Of a DNA stretch of 45,464 bases, positions 14,136 to 23,079 are shown in pieces. Source of the DNA: an uncultured Treponema sp. (GTDB lineage: Bacteria; Spirochaetota; Spirochaetia; Treponematales; Treponemataceae); NCBI GenBank assembly GCA_937902125.1, contig CALDIB010000080.1:1-45464 (forward strand), read 5' to 3'. A program made the position numbers and the translations under genes. Below the pieces are notes generated by a model. It was not told the origin of the DNA, ran no database searches, and saw nothing but the letters and a program-made list of their open reading frames with translations. How positions within the stretch are numbered: the stretch's first letter is position 1; every line of letters begins with the position of its first letter.

Positions 14136-15575
14136 ATGGAAATGACTAGAAACAAAGCGCAAATTATAAAGGCCACCTTCGCCATAATGTTCGTGGCGAT
14201 GGCGGTGTCTTTCTTTGTGAAGCCCGCCGTCAAAGCCCAAAGCGACTCTTCCGCCCAAGCCTCCTATTCCACGGGAACAGGCTTGCAGCGGGTTATAAAG
14301 GGCTCTGAAAAAGTTCCCAACATCAGCGTGAAAGCCTTCCTTTCCAACATTTGGAAGAACACAGGCATCTATAAAATCATCCACACGCCCACGGCCTCGG
14401 AAGTCGCCGCCGAAAAAGCGGAGAAGGCCGCCGAAGCCAAAGCCGAGGCTGTCGATCCCTTCGCCGACGTGATTGTTCCCGGCTGGCAAAAGCTTTTTAT
14501 GATCGCCATCGGTTTCCTTATCGTATACCTTGCGGTCGGAAAGGGCTTTGAGCCGCTTTTGCTTATCCCGATCGGCTTTGGCACGATTTTGGTGAACATT
14601 CCCGGAGCGGGAATGGGAGAGGCGCCCCACGGAATGCTCTACATAATTTATTCCGCCGGCGTCGGAAACGAATTTTTCCCCATGTTGATTTTTATGGGAA
14701 TTGGAGCGATGACCGACTTTGGCCCCCTTATCGCAAACCCAAAGATGGCCTTGCTTGGAGGCGCCGCTCAGTTGGGCGTCTTCTTCACCCTTTTTGGCGT
14801 GGCCATGATGAACTTGATTCCTGGAATCAACGTTGACTACAACATGATGGAAGCCAGCGCCATAGCCATCATCGGCGGCGCGGACGGACCGACCAGCATT
14901 TACGTTTCAGGAAAGCTGGCTCCCCACATGATGGCGGTAATCGCGGTGGCGGCCTATTCCTACATGGCCTTGGTTCCCATGATTCAGCCCCCGATTATGA
15001 AGGCTTTGACCACAGAAAAAGAGCGCAAGATAAAGATGGAGCAGCAGCGGCCTGTTTCCAAGACTGAAAAAATCTTGTTCCCGATTATGCTTTTGTTCAT
15101 CACAATCTTGCTCTTGCCGCCGGCCGCGCCCCTTATCGGAATGCTTGCCTTTGGAAACTTTGTCAAGCAGTGCGGAGTGGTTGAGCGCCTTTCAAAGACC
15201 ATGGAAAACGAGCTTATGAACATCGTTTCAATCTTGCTTTCTTTGGGCGTTGGAAGCCAAATGACTCCCGAAAAGATTATGAACTCCAAGTCCCTTGGAA
15301 TCATCGTTTTGGGCTTGGTGGCCTTCTGCGTGGCCACCGCCGGCGGCTTGATTATGGCCAAGATTATGAACTTGTTCCTAAAAAAGAAAATCAATCCGCT
15401 TATAGGAAGCGCGGGAGTTTCCGCCGTTCCGATGGCCGCGCGCGTTTCAAACAAGGTGGGCCTGGAATACGATCCGTCCAACTTCATTTTGATGCACGCC
15501 ATGGGCCCCAACGTTTCGGGCGTAATTGGAACCGCCATCGCCGCCGGCGTTTTCATCGCCACTTATGGGATGTGA
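14136..15575 (+). CDS. oadB: Sodium-pump decarboxylase beta subunit (OadB)
   Basis: The integral membrane subunit decarboxylates carboxybiotin and exports Na+. The 479-residue protein has the family core from about residue 110 onward: GKGFEPLLLIPIGFG, GAMTDFGPLIANPK, GGADGPTSIYVS (the essential Asp of the family lies here), LLSLGVGSQMTP and GAGVSAVPMAARVS-like SAGVSAVPMAARVS. The first 110 residues are an extra part: a membrane helix (about 10-32), a polar stretch and a charged AEKAEKAAEAKAEA segment. Typical OadB proteins of about 430 residues lack this. AAGGA lies about nine bases before the ATG, and the gap from oadA is ten bases. A strong terminator follows. Confidence 0.94.
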   Translation: MEMTRNKAQIIKATFAIMFVAMAVSFFVKPAVKAQSDSSAQASYSTGTGLQRVIKGSEKVPNISVKAFLSNIWKNTGIYKIIHTPTASEVAAEKAEKAAEAKAEAVDPFADVIVPGWQKLFMIAIGFLIVYLAVGKGFEPLLLIPIGFGTILVNIPGAGMGEAPHGMLYIIYSAGVGNEFFPMLIFMGIGAMTDFGPLIANPKMALLGGAAQLGVFFTLFGVAMMNLIPGINVDYNMMEASAIAIIGGADGPTSIYVSGKLAPHMMAVIAVAAYSYMALVPMIQPPIMKALTTEKERKIKMEQQRPVSKTEKILFPIMLLFITILLLPPAAPLIGMLAFGNFVKQCGVVERLSKTMENELMNIVSILLSLGVGSQMTPEKIMNSKSLGIIVLGLVAFCVATAGGLIMAKIMNLFLKKKINPLIGSAGVSAVPMAARVSNKVGLEYDPSNFILMHAMGPNVSGVIGTAIAAGVFIATYGM

Positions 15576-15577
15576 TT

Positions 15578-15600
15578 AAAAATTGCTTCGCAATTTTTAA
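15578..15600 (+). terminator. Intrinsic terminator of the oad operon
   Basis: AAAAATTGC (15578-15586) pairs with GCAATTTTT (15590-15598) around a TTC loop and ends in a T-run. It starts two bases after the oadB stop codon. A second hairpin follows at 15603-15627 (TCGAGTTTCGC/GCGAAACTCGA), like the hairpins around the island at 1-1020. Confidence 0.85.
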
Positions 15601-15757
15601 TGTCGAGTTTCGCCTTGCGAAACTCGAAAGGGATTGGTCAGCGGCGAGATTTTAAGCTTGCGCGTTTTTTAGCTTGTCGAGTTTTAAGCCGCGCGGGGCT
15701 TGCCAGCAACGCAGTTTTTAATGTCGGGGTTCGGAAAAGGACTGTCAGGAGGAGTTT

Positions 15758-16633
15758 ATGGAAGCGCAGACAGAGATAGAGGGCAGAAAAACTTTCTTTA
15801 TCGCTCCGGACACAACCTTTTTGCCGGAATCCTACTTGGAAGATTTTTTGTCCAGGGGCTACGAAGCTTACATCATAAAAGACTTCCGCTTTTATCCGCT
15901 ATACGAGCAGGTTAGAATCATAATCGAAACCTGCCCTGACTCAATCCTTTTTTTCTTCATCGACTCCGCCGTTGGCGTTGACTGGGGAAAATTCATAAAA
16001 TATGTTCAAGAGTCGTTTCAGGGCAGGGCGCTTTTGGGAGTCCTTTACGCAAAGGGAAGAAACCAAGAGCAAAAGTCCGCCCTTGAAAAATACTACCTCT
16101 TTGATTTGGGCCTTCAGTGCGGCTGCATTGAGCTTGAATACAACAAGTTAAAAAATTTTTCCATAATCGACAAGGTTATGTTCGCAAACCAAGCCTGCGG
16201 CCGCCGAAAGAGCGTCCGCGCCATCTGCGATTCTTCCGCTTCGGCCAACTTCATTTACCAAGGCGTTGTGGTGAAAGGCCATGTTTCGGACATTTCTGTA
16301 AGCCATTTTTCATTTATTCCTGACCCGCAGTATACCTTTCCTGACATTCCCATTTATTCAAGGATTCCAGAAATAACCGTGACCTTTAGGGGAATGCGCT
16401 TTAAGGTTCCCGCAAACCTTGTGATTCAGCGGGAAATCGGCGACGGAAAAACCTTGCAAGTTTACTTGATGCTAAAGTCAAACGGACAGCCGGGCCTTGA
16501 CGAAAGCGTGGCCGAAAAAGTGCGGGCTCGCATTTACACGACGGTGACAGACAAGGTGAAGGAAGTTTTGCTTGAAAAGTGCAAAAAATGGAAGCAGGAA
16601 AATCCCAACGGCCGGGACGTGTCTTCTTATTAA
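15758..16633 (+). CDS. PilZ-like domain protein, possible c-di-GMP effector
   Basis: The 291-residue soluble protein has an N-terminal region (about 1-145) that I do not recognise, with receiver-like alternation of strands and helices (RKTFFIAPD, ILFFFIDS, ALLGVLYAKG). The C-terminal part resembles a PilZ domain: R-R-K-S-V-R near residue 150 fits RxxxR, and DISVSHFSF near 180 fits (D/N)xSxxG except that the glycine is replaced by His. Binding of c-di-GMP is therefore possible but unproven. AGGAGG lies seven bases before the ATG. The cNMP-binding gene converges on it with a six-base gap. The GGDEF protein at 3487 could be a source of ligand. Confidence 0.65.
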   Translation: MEAQTEIEGRKTFFIAPDTTFLPESYLEDFLSRGYEAYIIKDFRFYPLYEQVRIIIETCPDSILFFFIDSAVGVDWGKFIKYVQESFQGRALLGVLYAKGRNQEQKSALEKYYLFDLGLQCGCIELEYNKLKNFSIIDKVMFANQACGRRKSVRAICDSSASANFIYQGVVVKGHVSDISVSHFSFIPDPQYTFPDIPIYSRIPEITVTFRGMRFKVPANLVIQREIGDGKTLQVYLMLKSNGQPGLDESVAEKVRARIYTTVTDKVKEVLLEKCKKWKQENPNGRDVSSY

Positions 16634-16639
16634 GGCGCC

Positions 16640-17878
16640 TTACTTTCTTTGAACGCTCTTAAATTCCACAGTGCGGCGCATGTCGTTGATGTTGGTCACA
16701 ATCATGTAATTGTCAAAGACTTGGACTTTTCCGCCGGAAGTGAATTTGTGCATTTCCTCTTGAACCACCGCCGAAGGAAGTCCTGACCAGCTTGTGATGT
16801 CCGCTTGGGTTATGTTGAAGCGGCGGGATTTTTCGCCGGCCTTTAGCGACGGGTTCATTTCGTCGAACATGCAGAAAGTGTCCGCGATGCGGGCGGTGGG
16901 ATCCTTTATTGTCAAAATCTTTAGGCGGCGCTTTTGGTCGTAAATGCGCTTGCAAAAAAGCTTAAGCAAAACAATGGCGATTTGCGGGTTTCCGGTGACC
17001 AAAACCTCAAAGTTGGCCTTGTTGAACTCAAGGCATTCCACTTGGCCGATGGCCATGCAAGTGGCCGAGCGGGGGGAGTTGTCCAAAATGGCCATCTCGC
17101 CAAAGAATTCGCCGGGCTTTAGAATGTCCAGATTTTTCTTGACGCCGTTGACGCATTTGACAAGCTGGACTTCGCCGCTTTGAATCAAGTAAAAAGAGTC
17201 GCCCGGCTCAAATTCGCAAATAATCACTTGGTCAGGCTCGTATTTTTTTTGAAAGCGCTCAAAGGCCGGAAGCATGAACTGCTTTAAGGCGCCCGCGCTG
17301 TTGACGGGAGCCGAGGCGGCTTGAGGCCTTTTTGAGCTTAGCTTTTCGTGTCTTAGTTTTGCGTCGGCGTAAAGCTTGGCCACTTGGTCTTTGTCGTATG
17401 CTGTGGGAAAGTGGGTCAAATACTTTATGCACACATCGCAACAAGCGCGGTAGTTTTGGTCGTTAAAAAAACTTTTTGCCACGGCGAACATTCCGCCCTG
17501 CTGGTTTGAGTCGTCGTCGTTTTGCAAGAGCGCCTGGGTCTTTTTGTGAACCTGCCTTAATTGGCCGGAAAAGACGCGGAGCATTTTGTATACGACTTGC
17601 TTGTTGTTGCTGAAAATGTTTTCAAATTCTTGGACAGTCATGGAAATGGCGACCGCGTCTTGTAGGACAGTGGCCGTTTCTTCCCGGGGAAAGTGGCCCA
17701 GCGCGGATTTGACTCCAAAGAATTCTCCGTTGGAAAGCTGTTGGGTTTCAGTTCCGCCGCTTTCTTCGTCGGTAGTGGTCAAAATCACCACGCCTTTTTG
17801 GAGAATGAAAATTCTTTCGTCTCTGTCATTTTCAAAGTAAATGATGGAGCCTTTATTGTATTGCATCGCCTTGGGCAT
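16640..17878 (-). CDS. Protein with two cyclic nucleotide-binding (CRP-like) domains
   Basis: The 412-residue cytoplasmic protein has a first cNMP-binding fold at about residues 5-110 (FILQKGVVILTT, NGEFFGVKSAL), a helical linker with a TPR-like stretch (about 130-180), a second and better-formed cNMP domain at about 215-330 (FEPGDSFYLIQSGEVQLVK, LKPGEFFGEMAILDNSPRSATC) and a C-terminal winged-helix-like end (FNITQADITSWSGLPSAVVQEEM). The second domain has the phosphate-binding-cassette form GEMAxxxxxPRSAT. It could be a DNA-binding regulator or a signalling scaffold. The start ATG has GGACGAG ahead of it, and a TATACT -10 box lies on the minus strand at 17901-17906. Confidence 0.8.
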   Translation of the reverse strand: MPKAMQYNKGSIIYFENDRDERIFILQKGVVILTTTDEESGGTETQQLSNGEFFGVKSALGHFPREETATVLQDAVAISMTVQEFENIFSNNKQVVYKMLRVFSGQLRQVHKKTQALLQNDDDSNQQGGMFAVAKSFFNDQNYRACCDVCIKYLTHFPTAYDKDQVAKLYADAKLRHEKLSSKRPQAASAPVNSAGALKQFMLPAFERFQKKYEPDQVIICEFEPGDSFYLIQSGEVQLVKCVNGVKKNLDILKPGEFFGEMAILDNSPRSATCMAIGQVECLEFNKANFEVLVTGNPQIAIVLLKLFCKRIYDQKRRLKILTIKDPTARIADTFCMFDEMNPSLKAGEKSRRFNITQADITSWSGLPSAVVQEEMHKFTSGGKVQVFDNYMIVTNINDMRRTVEFKSVQRK

Positions 17879-17957
17879 ATTTCTCGTCCTATATTCCGAT
17901 AGTATAGCGCATGGCTTAAAAAAAATCTACATTTTTTTATAAAAAAGCGAAAAATAA

Positions 17958-17986
17958 TTGAGGCGGCCGCCTTTTTTCGTTACAAT
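17958..17986 (+). promoter_or_regulatory. Promoter of the PHP gene, leaderless layout
   Basis: TTGAGG (17958-17963) and TACAAT (17981-17986) have a 17-base spacer. The ATG at 17993 is six bases further on, so transcription should begin at the start codon. The spacer contains the GGCGGCCGCC palindrome. Confidence 0.6.
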
Positions 17987-17992
17987 GAAAGA

Positions 17993-18850
17993 ATGCTGGA
18001 TTTGCATTCCCATTCAACGGCTTCGGACGGAGAGCTTTCCCCTTCAAGCCTAGTTTTTCTTGCCAAGGAAAGGGGCCTTTGCCTTTTGGCCTTGACCGAC
18101 CACGACACCTTGGACGGCATTGAGGAAGGAAAGGCGGCGGCCAAAAAAGCCGGAATCGACTTTGTTCCCGGAATAGAAATAAATGTCCAATGGCCCACGG
18201 GAGAGTTTCACCTTTTGGGTTTGGCCTTAAAAGAAGCGGCGCCTTCCATGAAAGCCTTGCTTGGCCGCCTGAAAGAAAATCGGGTGGAGCGGAACAAAAA
18301 GATTTTCAAAGCCCTTCAAAACGACGGCCTTGACGCGGACTACCAAGAATTTGTCCAAACGCAGGGAAATGGCCACGCCGAAGACACTTTGGGCCGGCCC
18401 CACATGGCTGCCTACTTGCTTGAAAAGAAAATTGTCCGAAACAGGCAGGCGGCTTTTGACAAGTATCTTTCAAAAGGAACTCCCTTTTTTGTGGATTTTG
18501 AAGGCGCCGCCCTTGAGGACGCCGTGGCCGCGGTCTTGGATTCCGGAGGCCTTCCTGTCATAGCGCATCCCATGTCCCTTTATGTGGGCTGGGGAAAAAT
18601 AGAAGGCGTTTTGCGGTCAATCAAGGAAAGGGGAGTCTTGGGCCTTGAGGCCTGGCACCCCGGCGCCAAGGAAAACGACTGCCGCCGCCTTGAGGCCATG
18701 GCTCGGGAACTGGGATTTTTTGTCACTGCCGGAAGCGACTTTCACGGCCCAAACGTCCGCGCCGACAGAAAGCTGGGAGTCACCGCCGGCGGCTATAAAA
18801 TTTCCGACCGCTTTTACTATGACGAGCTTTTGCCCAATCTAAAAAAATAA
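17993..18850 (+). CDS. PHP-domain metal-dependent phosphoesterase (TrpH/RNase AM-like)
   Basis: The 285-residue protein is a polymerase-and-histidinol-phosphatase domain enzyme. It shows H5-x-H7-S in LDLHSHSTASDG, ALTDHDTLDG at about 32-41, PGIEIN at about 56, GRPHMA near 133, IAHP near 182 and GSDFHGP near 243. These supply the expected trinuclear metal ligands. Members of this clade hydrolyse nucleoside 3',5'-bisphosphate or trim 5' ends of rRNA. The start is supported by the conserved LHSHS directly after the Met. No ribosome site is present and the mRNA is predicted leaderless. Gene context does not narrow the substrate. Confidence 0.88.
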   Translation: MLDLHSHSTASDGELSPSSLVFLAKERGLCLLALTDHDTLDGIEEGKAAAKKAGIDFVPGIEINVQWPTGEFHLLGLALKEAAPSMKALLGRLKENRVERNKKIFKALQNDGLDADYQEFVQTQGNGHAEDTLGRPHMAAYLLEKKIVRNRQAAFDKYLSKGTPFFVDFEGAALEDAVAAVLDSGGLPVIAHPMSLYVGWGKIEGVLRSIKERGVLGLEAWHPGAKENDCRRLEAMARELGFFVTAGSDFHGPNVRADRKLGVTAGGYKISDRFYYDELLPNLKK

Positions 18851-18943
18851 AAAAACAATTTTTTTTATTTTTTTTTGCTTTTTTCTAAAAAAAAAGGATA
18901 ATTTTTTGCATAAAATTTATATCTTATTGTAGAGGTAAATTTT

Positions 18944-20512
18944 ATGAAGATTTATTCTTTTAGTCCCTTTGGATACGAAGGGAATTTGGTTTCCGTCGAA
19001 GTTGACATAAGGCGGGGCATTCCGGCCGTGGACATTGTGGGCTTGGCGGACGGTGCCGTCAGGGAAAGCCGGGAGCGGGTGAAAAGCGCCATAAGAAATT
19101 CCGGCTTTGAATTTCCGCCCGAAAGGGTTTTGATAAGCCTTTCTCCCGCGGACCTAAAAAAAGAGGGCGCGGGCTTTGACTTGCCCTTGGCCTTGGGCGT
19201 TCTATGCGCTTCGGGCGGGGCTTTTTCCCAAGGACAAAAGGCCAAGAACACTGTTCCCCTTGAAAAAAAACTTTTGGTCTTGGGCGAGCTTGAGCTTTCC
19301 GGCGCCCTAAGGCCTGTCCGAGGCATTCACGCCGCGGCTTCTTCCGCCGCCGCCCAAGGCATTTCTCTTTGCGTCCTTCCCAGCGCCAACGCTCTTGAGG
19401 CCATGGACGTTCCAGGAATGAAAGTTTTTGGAGCGAAAAATTTAAGGGAAGCCTGCGCCGCGCTTTTTGACGAAAGCCTTTATTCCAACGGAAGGCGCTC
19501 CGGGGACGATTCCGCGCCGGAAGGATGCGAAGAAATTGAAGGCGTTCTTTTTCCGCCTGTGGAGGAAGGCTGCGCCTTTGACGAAGTTTTTGGCCAAAAG
19601 GAATTGGTCAGGGCCTGCCAAATAGCGGCGGCGGGCGGCCACAATTTGCTTGCCTACGGGCCTCCCGGCTGCGGAAAGACTTTGGCCATGCAGCGATTTC
19701 CTTCGCTTCTTCCCCTTCTTACCGAGGAAGAGGCCAGAAGCGTCACTAGAATCCATTCCATCGCGGGCTTGATTCCCCAAGGAAAGGGCCTGTTAAGGAC
19801 GCCGCCCTTTAGGCAGCCCCACATGAGCTCAAGTCTTGAAGGCCTTTGCGGCGGCGGCTCGTCTTGCAGGCCGGGAGAAATTTCTTTGGCCCACAACGGC
19901 GTCTTGTTCTTGGACGAGGCGGCGGAATTTAGGTCGAGCGTCCTTCAAATGCTTAGGGTTCCCCTTGAAAGCGGAAGGGTGACTTTGAGCCGCGCCGGCC
20001 GGACGGCGGCCTATCCCGCGGCCTTTCAGCTTTTGATGGCCGCAAACCCTTGCCCTTGCGGAAACTACGGTTCCGACAAAAAAATCTGCCTTTGCTCCGG
20101 CCGCGCGGTGGAGCTTTATTGGAGAAAGTTTTCCGCGCCCCTTATGGACAGAATGGACTTGCGGGTAAAGGTGGACGTTCCTGACCAAGACGAAGAGGAA
20201 AGAAGAAGCCCGTGCTCCACAAGGGACTTGCGCCTAAAAGTGGCTCGGGCGGTCAAAATCCAGCGGTCCAGGCAAGTGGTGAAAAACGCCCGCCTTGGGC
20301 CTGAGGAAAGCGCGGCCTTTTGCAAGCTTTCGGAGGAGGCGGCCTTGAGCCTTGAAAGCGCCGTCCAGCGCCTTGACCTTTCTCCCAGGGCCGCCGCTTC
20401 CTGCAAGAAAGTGGCCAGGACCATAGCCGACATGGATGGAAGCGAAATGATAGAGGCCGCTCACATGGCGGAAGCGGTGGATTACAGGAGGCCTGTGGGC
20501 CTTTTGGCGTGA
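18944..20512 (+). CDS. comM: YifB/ComM-family Mg-chelatase-like AAA+ ATPase
   Basis: ComM is a hexameric helicase that promotes branch migration when transforming DNA integrates. The 522 residues contain the ChlI-like N-terminal domain (PAVDIVGLADGAVRESRERVKSA), Walker A GPPGCGKT at 239-246, Walker B VLFLDEAAEF, the sensor segment MAANPCPCGNYG with its cysteines (a further CxC follows), and the C-terminal RMDLRVKVDVP and RAAASCKKVARTIADMDGS segments. Length is normal. AGAGG lies eight bases before the ATG, in a very AT-rich upstream stretch (18851-18943). A terminator follows. Whether this organism is competent cannot be told from the gene alone. Confidence 0.93.
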   Translation: MKIYSFSPFGYEGNLVSVEVDIRRGIPAVDIVGLADGAVRESRERVKSAIRNSGFEFPPERVLISLSPADLKKEGAGFDLPLALGVLCASGGAFSQGQKAKNTVPLEKKLLVLGELELSGALRPVRGIHAAASSAAAQGISLCVLPSANALEAMDVPGMKVFGAKNLREACAALFDESLYSNGRRSGDDSAPEGCEEIEGVLFPPVEEGCAFDEVFGQKELVRACQIAAAGGHNLLAYGPPGCGKTLAMQRFPSLLPLLTEEEARSVTRIHSIAGLIPQGKGLLRTPPFRQPHMSSSLEGLCGGGSSCRPGEISLAHNGVLFLDEAAEFRSSVLQMLRVPLESGRVTLSRAGRTAAYPAAFQLLMAANPCPCGNYGSDKKICLCSGRAVELYWRKFSAPLMDRMDLRVKVDVPDQDEEERRSPCSTRDLRLKVARAVKIQRSRQVVKNARLGPEESAAFCKLSEEAALSLESAVQRLDLSPRAAASCKKVARTIADMDGSEMIEAAHMAEAVDYRRPVGLLA

Positions 20513-20541
20513 AAGGCGGCGTCTTGGTCGTTTTTTTGCGG

Positions 20542-20569
20542 AAAAGGCGGAAAAAGGGCCTTTTTTTTT
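20542..20569 (+). terminator. Intrinsic terminator after comM
   Basis: AAAAGGC (20542-20548) pairs with GCCTTTT (20558-20564) around a nine-base purine loop, and a run of nine T follows from 20561. It separates comM from the cheR promoter. Confidence 0.75.
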
Positions 20570-20595
20570 AGGCTGAAAAATAATGAAAATTTTCA

Positions 20596-20624
20596 TTTAC
20601 TTTTTTTTATTTTTGTTATATAAT
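20596..20624 (+). promoter_or_regulatory. Promoter of cheR-cheB, nearly leaderless
   Basis: TTTACT (20596-20601) and a perfect TATAAT (20619-20624) are spaced by 17 bases. ATG 20633 lies eight bases after the -10 box, so the leader would be about two bases. No ribosome site is seen. Confidence 0.6.
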
Positions 20625-20632
20625 CGTTTATT

Positions 20633-21451
20633 ATGGCTGATTTATTGACAGACGAACAATTTGACCGATTTAGAAAGACTATTTATGACGAGTGCGGAAT
20701 CACTTTTTCCGCCACCAACCGTTCGGTGTTGGACAGCCGTTTAAAGGAGCGCTTGAGAGAAAAAAAACTCGCTTCTATTGACGACTACTACAAGCTCATA
20801 ATCTCAAACCGCGAAGAAATGAAAGTCATGTTGGACGCGGTCACAACCAACTTGACCCGCTTTTTCCGCAACCAGCCGCACTTTGACGCTCTTATAAACT
20901 ATGTCATTCCCCATATTTTGGAAGAAAAGAAAAAGACAGGAAACAAGGTTGTCAAGGTGTGGAGCGCTGGCTGCTCCACCGGCGAAGAGCCCTATACAAT
21001 CGCCATGATTTTAAAGGATATCTTGCCTTTTCCGTATACGTTTCAAATCACGGCCTCGGACCTTTCCCTCAAGTCCTTGATGGTTGGAAAGCAGGGCTTT
21101 TATCCCAACGCCAGAATTGGCGGCATCCCCGACAAATACTTGCAGCGCTTTTTCACAAAGACTCCCGACGGCTATCAAGCCAACAAAGACCTTATGGACA
21201 CAATCCGCTTTGACTACCACAACCTAAAAAATGACAGCGGGATGCGGAACCTTGACATTGTTTTTTGCCGAAACGTTTTGATTTACTTTGACGAGCCGGC
21301 CCAGCTTAGGGTGATCAACCACTTCTGGGACGCGTTGGCCCCTCATTCCTACTTGTTCATCGGACATTCCGAGTCCTTGTTTGGAATGAAGACTAACTTT
21401 GAATTTCTAAAGACGGATTGGGCTTGCTTCTATCAAAAGCAAGTCAAATAG
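20633..21451 (+). CDS. cheR: Chemotaxis protein methyltransferase CheR
   Basis: Methylates glutamates on chemoreceptors using S-adenosylmethionine. The 272-residue protein has the N-terminal helical domain (about 1-85, with NLTRFFRNQPHFDAL) and the SAM-binding domain with WSAGCSTGEEPYTIAM, ITASDLS, and FCRNVLIYFD. The C-terminal segment PHSYLFIGHSESL is typical. Length is standard. No Shine-Dalgarno precedes the ATG, which fits the promoter at 20596-20624. cheB follows 15 bases downstream, so both adaptation enzymes are co-transcribed. No chemoreceptor or other che gene is in the window. Confidence 0.96.
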   Translation: MADLLTDEQFDRFRKTIYDECGITFSATNRSVLDSRLKERLREKKLASIDDYYKLIISNREEMKVMLDAVTTNLTRFFRNQPHFDALINYVIPHILEEKKKTGNKVVKVWSAGCSTGEEPYTIAMILKDILPFPYTFQITASDLSLKSLMVGKQGFYPNARIGGIPDKYLQRFFTKTPDGYQANKDLMDTIRFDYHNLKNDSGMRNLDIVFCRNVLIYFDEPAQLRVINHFWDALAPHSYLFIGHSESLFGMKTNFEFLKTDWACFYQKQVK

Positions 21452-21466
21452 CAAGGTGGGAATAAA

Positions 21467-22663
21467 ATGGACGACATATCAGTATTGATTTGCGACGATT
21501 CCGCGTTGATGAGGAATCTGATTGGTCGGATTATAGACGGAACTGAAGGAATGAAGGTTGTAGGCAAGGCTTCCAACGGTCAAATGGCCTTGGAAAAAAT
21601 CGCCGAAACCAATCCTGACATAATGGTTCTTGACATTGAGATGCCGATAATGAACGGCATAGAATTCCTCAAGGCCAGAAAAGAAAAGAAAATCAAGGTT
21701 CCTGTTGTGGTGCTTTCAAGCGTGGCCACAAAGGGCGCCGCCATAACGATGCAGGCCTTGGAATTGGGCGCCGCCGACTTTATCACAAAGCCGTCCGGTT
21801 CCGTTTCGGCCGACATCTCCGAAGTGGCCGACCAGTTGATTGACATGCTGGCCTCTTACGGCTCTCAATACGCGCGCCGCCAAGGAAAGATTCCTTACAT
21901 ACCTGAATTTTTCCAAAAGCAAAGAAAGCTTCTTAAGGCCGAGTCTTTTGTGGCCAACAAAAAGGCCGACGACAACGCTCCTGTTCAAAAGCCAAAATTG
22001 GACAAGGCTCAAATCGTCAGCTTCAACACTGTGGAAAGAAAGGAGCCGGTCGTTGTCACTCCGATTAGAGAAGGCGGAAACATTGACGTCATCGCCATCG
22101 GCATTTCCACCGGCGGTCCCAACGCCTTGCGGGACGTTTTCAAGATGATAGACCCTCGTCTAAAGCAGCCCATTCTTGTGGTTCAGCACATGCCCAAAGG
22201 CTTTACCAAGGCCTTTGCCGAAAGCTTGGACAAGATTTGCCCCTTGTCCGTAAAAGAGGCGGAGGAAGGGGAGAAAATCCTTGGCGGGCACATTTACATC
22301 GCGCCCGGCGACAATCATATAACGGTAGTTGAAAAAGGCCCTGAGAGAGTGATTCACTTGACCCACGATCCCCAGAGAAACGGACACAGGCCTTCCGCCG
22401 ACGTCATGTTCGAGTCAATCGCCAAGGTTTACAAAAATCGGGCTCTTGGCGTGATCATGACAGGAATGGGCCGGGACGGCGCCGCTGAGCTTGCCGAAAT
22501 GAGGCGCCAAGGCGCTTGGACTTTGGGCCAGGACGAAGACTCAAGCATTGTTTACGGAATGCCCCGCGTCGCTTGGGAAATGGGCGGCGTTCAAAAACAA
22601 GTGACCCTTATGAAAATGGCCGACGAAATCAGCTCGTTGGCCAGAGAGCATTTGGCTTCCTAA
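21467..22663 (+). CDS. cheB: Chemotaxis methylesterase/deamidase CheB
   Basis: A response regulator that removes methyl groups from chemoreceptors. The receiver domain (about 1-120) has the acidic pair D10/D11, phosphoacceptor D56 in VLDIEMP, and conserved SSVATKGA and KPSG. A linker of about 80 residues follows. The esterase domain shows the catalytic triad Ser214 (GISTGGPN), His241 (QHMPKGF) and Asp337 (GMGRDGA). The 398-residue length is slightly above average because of the linker. AGGTGGG precedes the ATG. The 3' end overlaps the converging RseC-like gene by four bases. Confidence 0.96.
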   Translation: MDDISVLICDDSALMRNLIGRIIDGTEGMKVVGKASNGQMALEKIAETNPDIMVLDIEMPIMNGIEFLKARKEKKIKVPVVVLSSVATKGAAITMQALELGAADFITKPSGSVSADISEVADQLIDMLASYGSQYARRQGKIPYIPEFFQKQRKLLKAESFVANKKADDNAPVQKPKLDKAQIVSFNTVERKEPVVVTPIREGGNIDVIAIGISTGGPNALRDVFKMIDPRLKQPILVVQHMPKGFTKAFAESLDKICPLSVKEAEEGEKILGGHIYIAPGDNHITVVEKGPERVIHLTHDPQRNGHRPSADVMFESIAKVYKNRALGVIMTGMGRDGAAELAEMRRQGAWTLGQDEDSSIVYGMPRVAWEMGGVQKQVTLMKMADEISSLAREHLAS

Positions 22664-23079
22664 TAAAGCTTGTCAACGCAGGGCTTGCTTGGGCGGATTT
22701 TAAATCTGCTCAAGGCCAAGACCGCCGCGCCCGGAATTATGATTCCCGCCAAAACGCATAGGGCCTTAAAGCCTTCGGAACTTTGTTTTTGCCAAAGGGC
22801 GCGGCTTATTGGGTTTGCCAAAAAGCAGGCGATGATTGCAGTTGCCGCCGGAATTAGAAGGGAAAAAACAGCTTGAAGGCTTTCCGCAGTTTGGGAAGCC
22901 GTTATTCTGACCAAGTCGCCGGCCTTTAAAGAAAAGCCTTGGGCGTTTAAAGCCGTAAAGGGGCTTCCGCGCCTTGCGCAGCCTTCCTTGCATGACAAGC
23001 ATGCGTCCGTTACGATTGGCCGCACTTGGACTTCTTTTCCGTCTTGTGAAACTGAAATGACTTCCGCGTTTTGCGTCAT
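22660..23079 (-). CDS. RseC/MucC-family membrane protein (SoxR-reducing-type)
   Basis: The 139-residue protein has a cysteine cluster near the N-terminus (C27-x-x-C30-x-x-x-C34), two membrane helices (about 68-88 and 103-123), and a short basic tail. This matches the RseC family, which acts with electron-transport or envelope-stress systems. No rnf genes are nearby, so the partner is unknown. ATG 23079 is chosen over an upstream in-frame start because AGAGGA lies three bases before it and because it forms an ATGA overlap with the TPR gene stop. The stop codon overlaps cheB's end on the other strand. Confidence 0.75.
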   Translation of the reverse strand: MTQNAEVISVSQDGKEVQVRPIVTDACLSCKEGCARRGSPFTALNAQGFSLKAGDLVRITASQTAESLQAVFSLLIPAATAIIACFLANPISRALWQKQSSEGFKALCVLAGIIIPGAAVLALSRFKIRPSKPCVDKLY

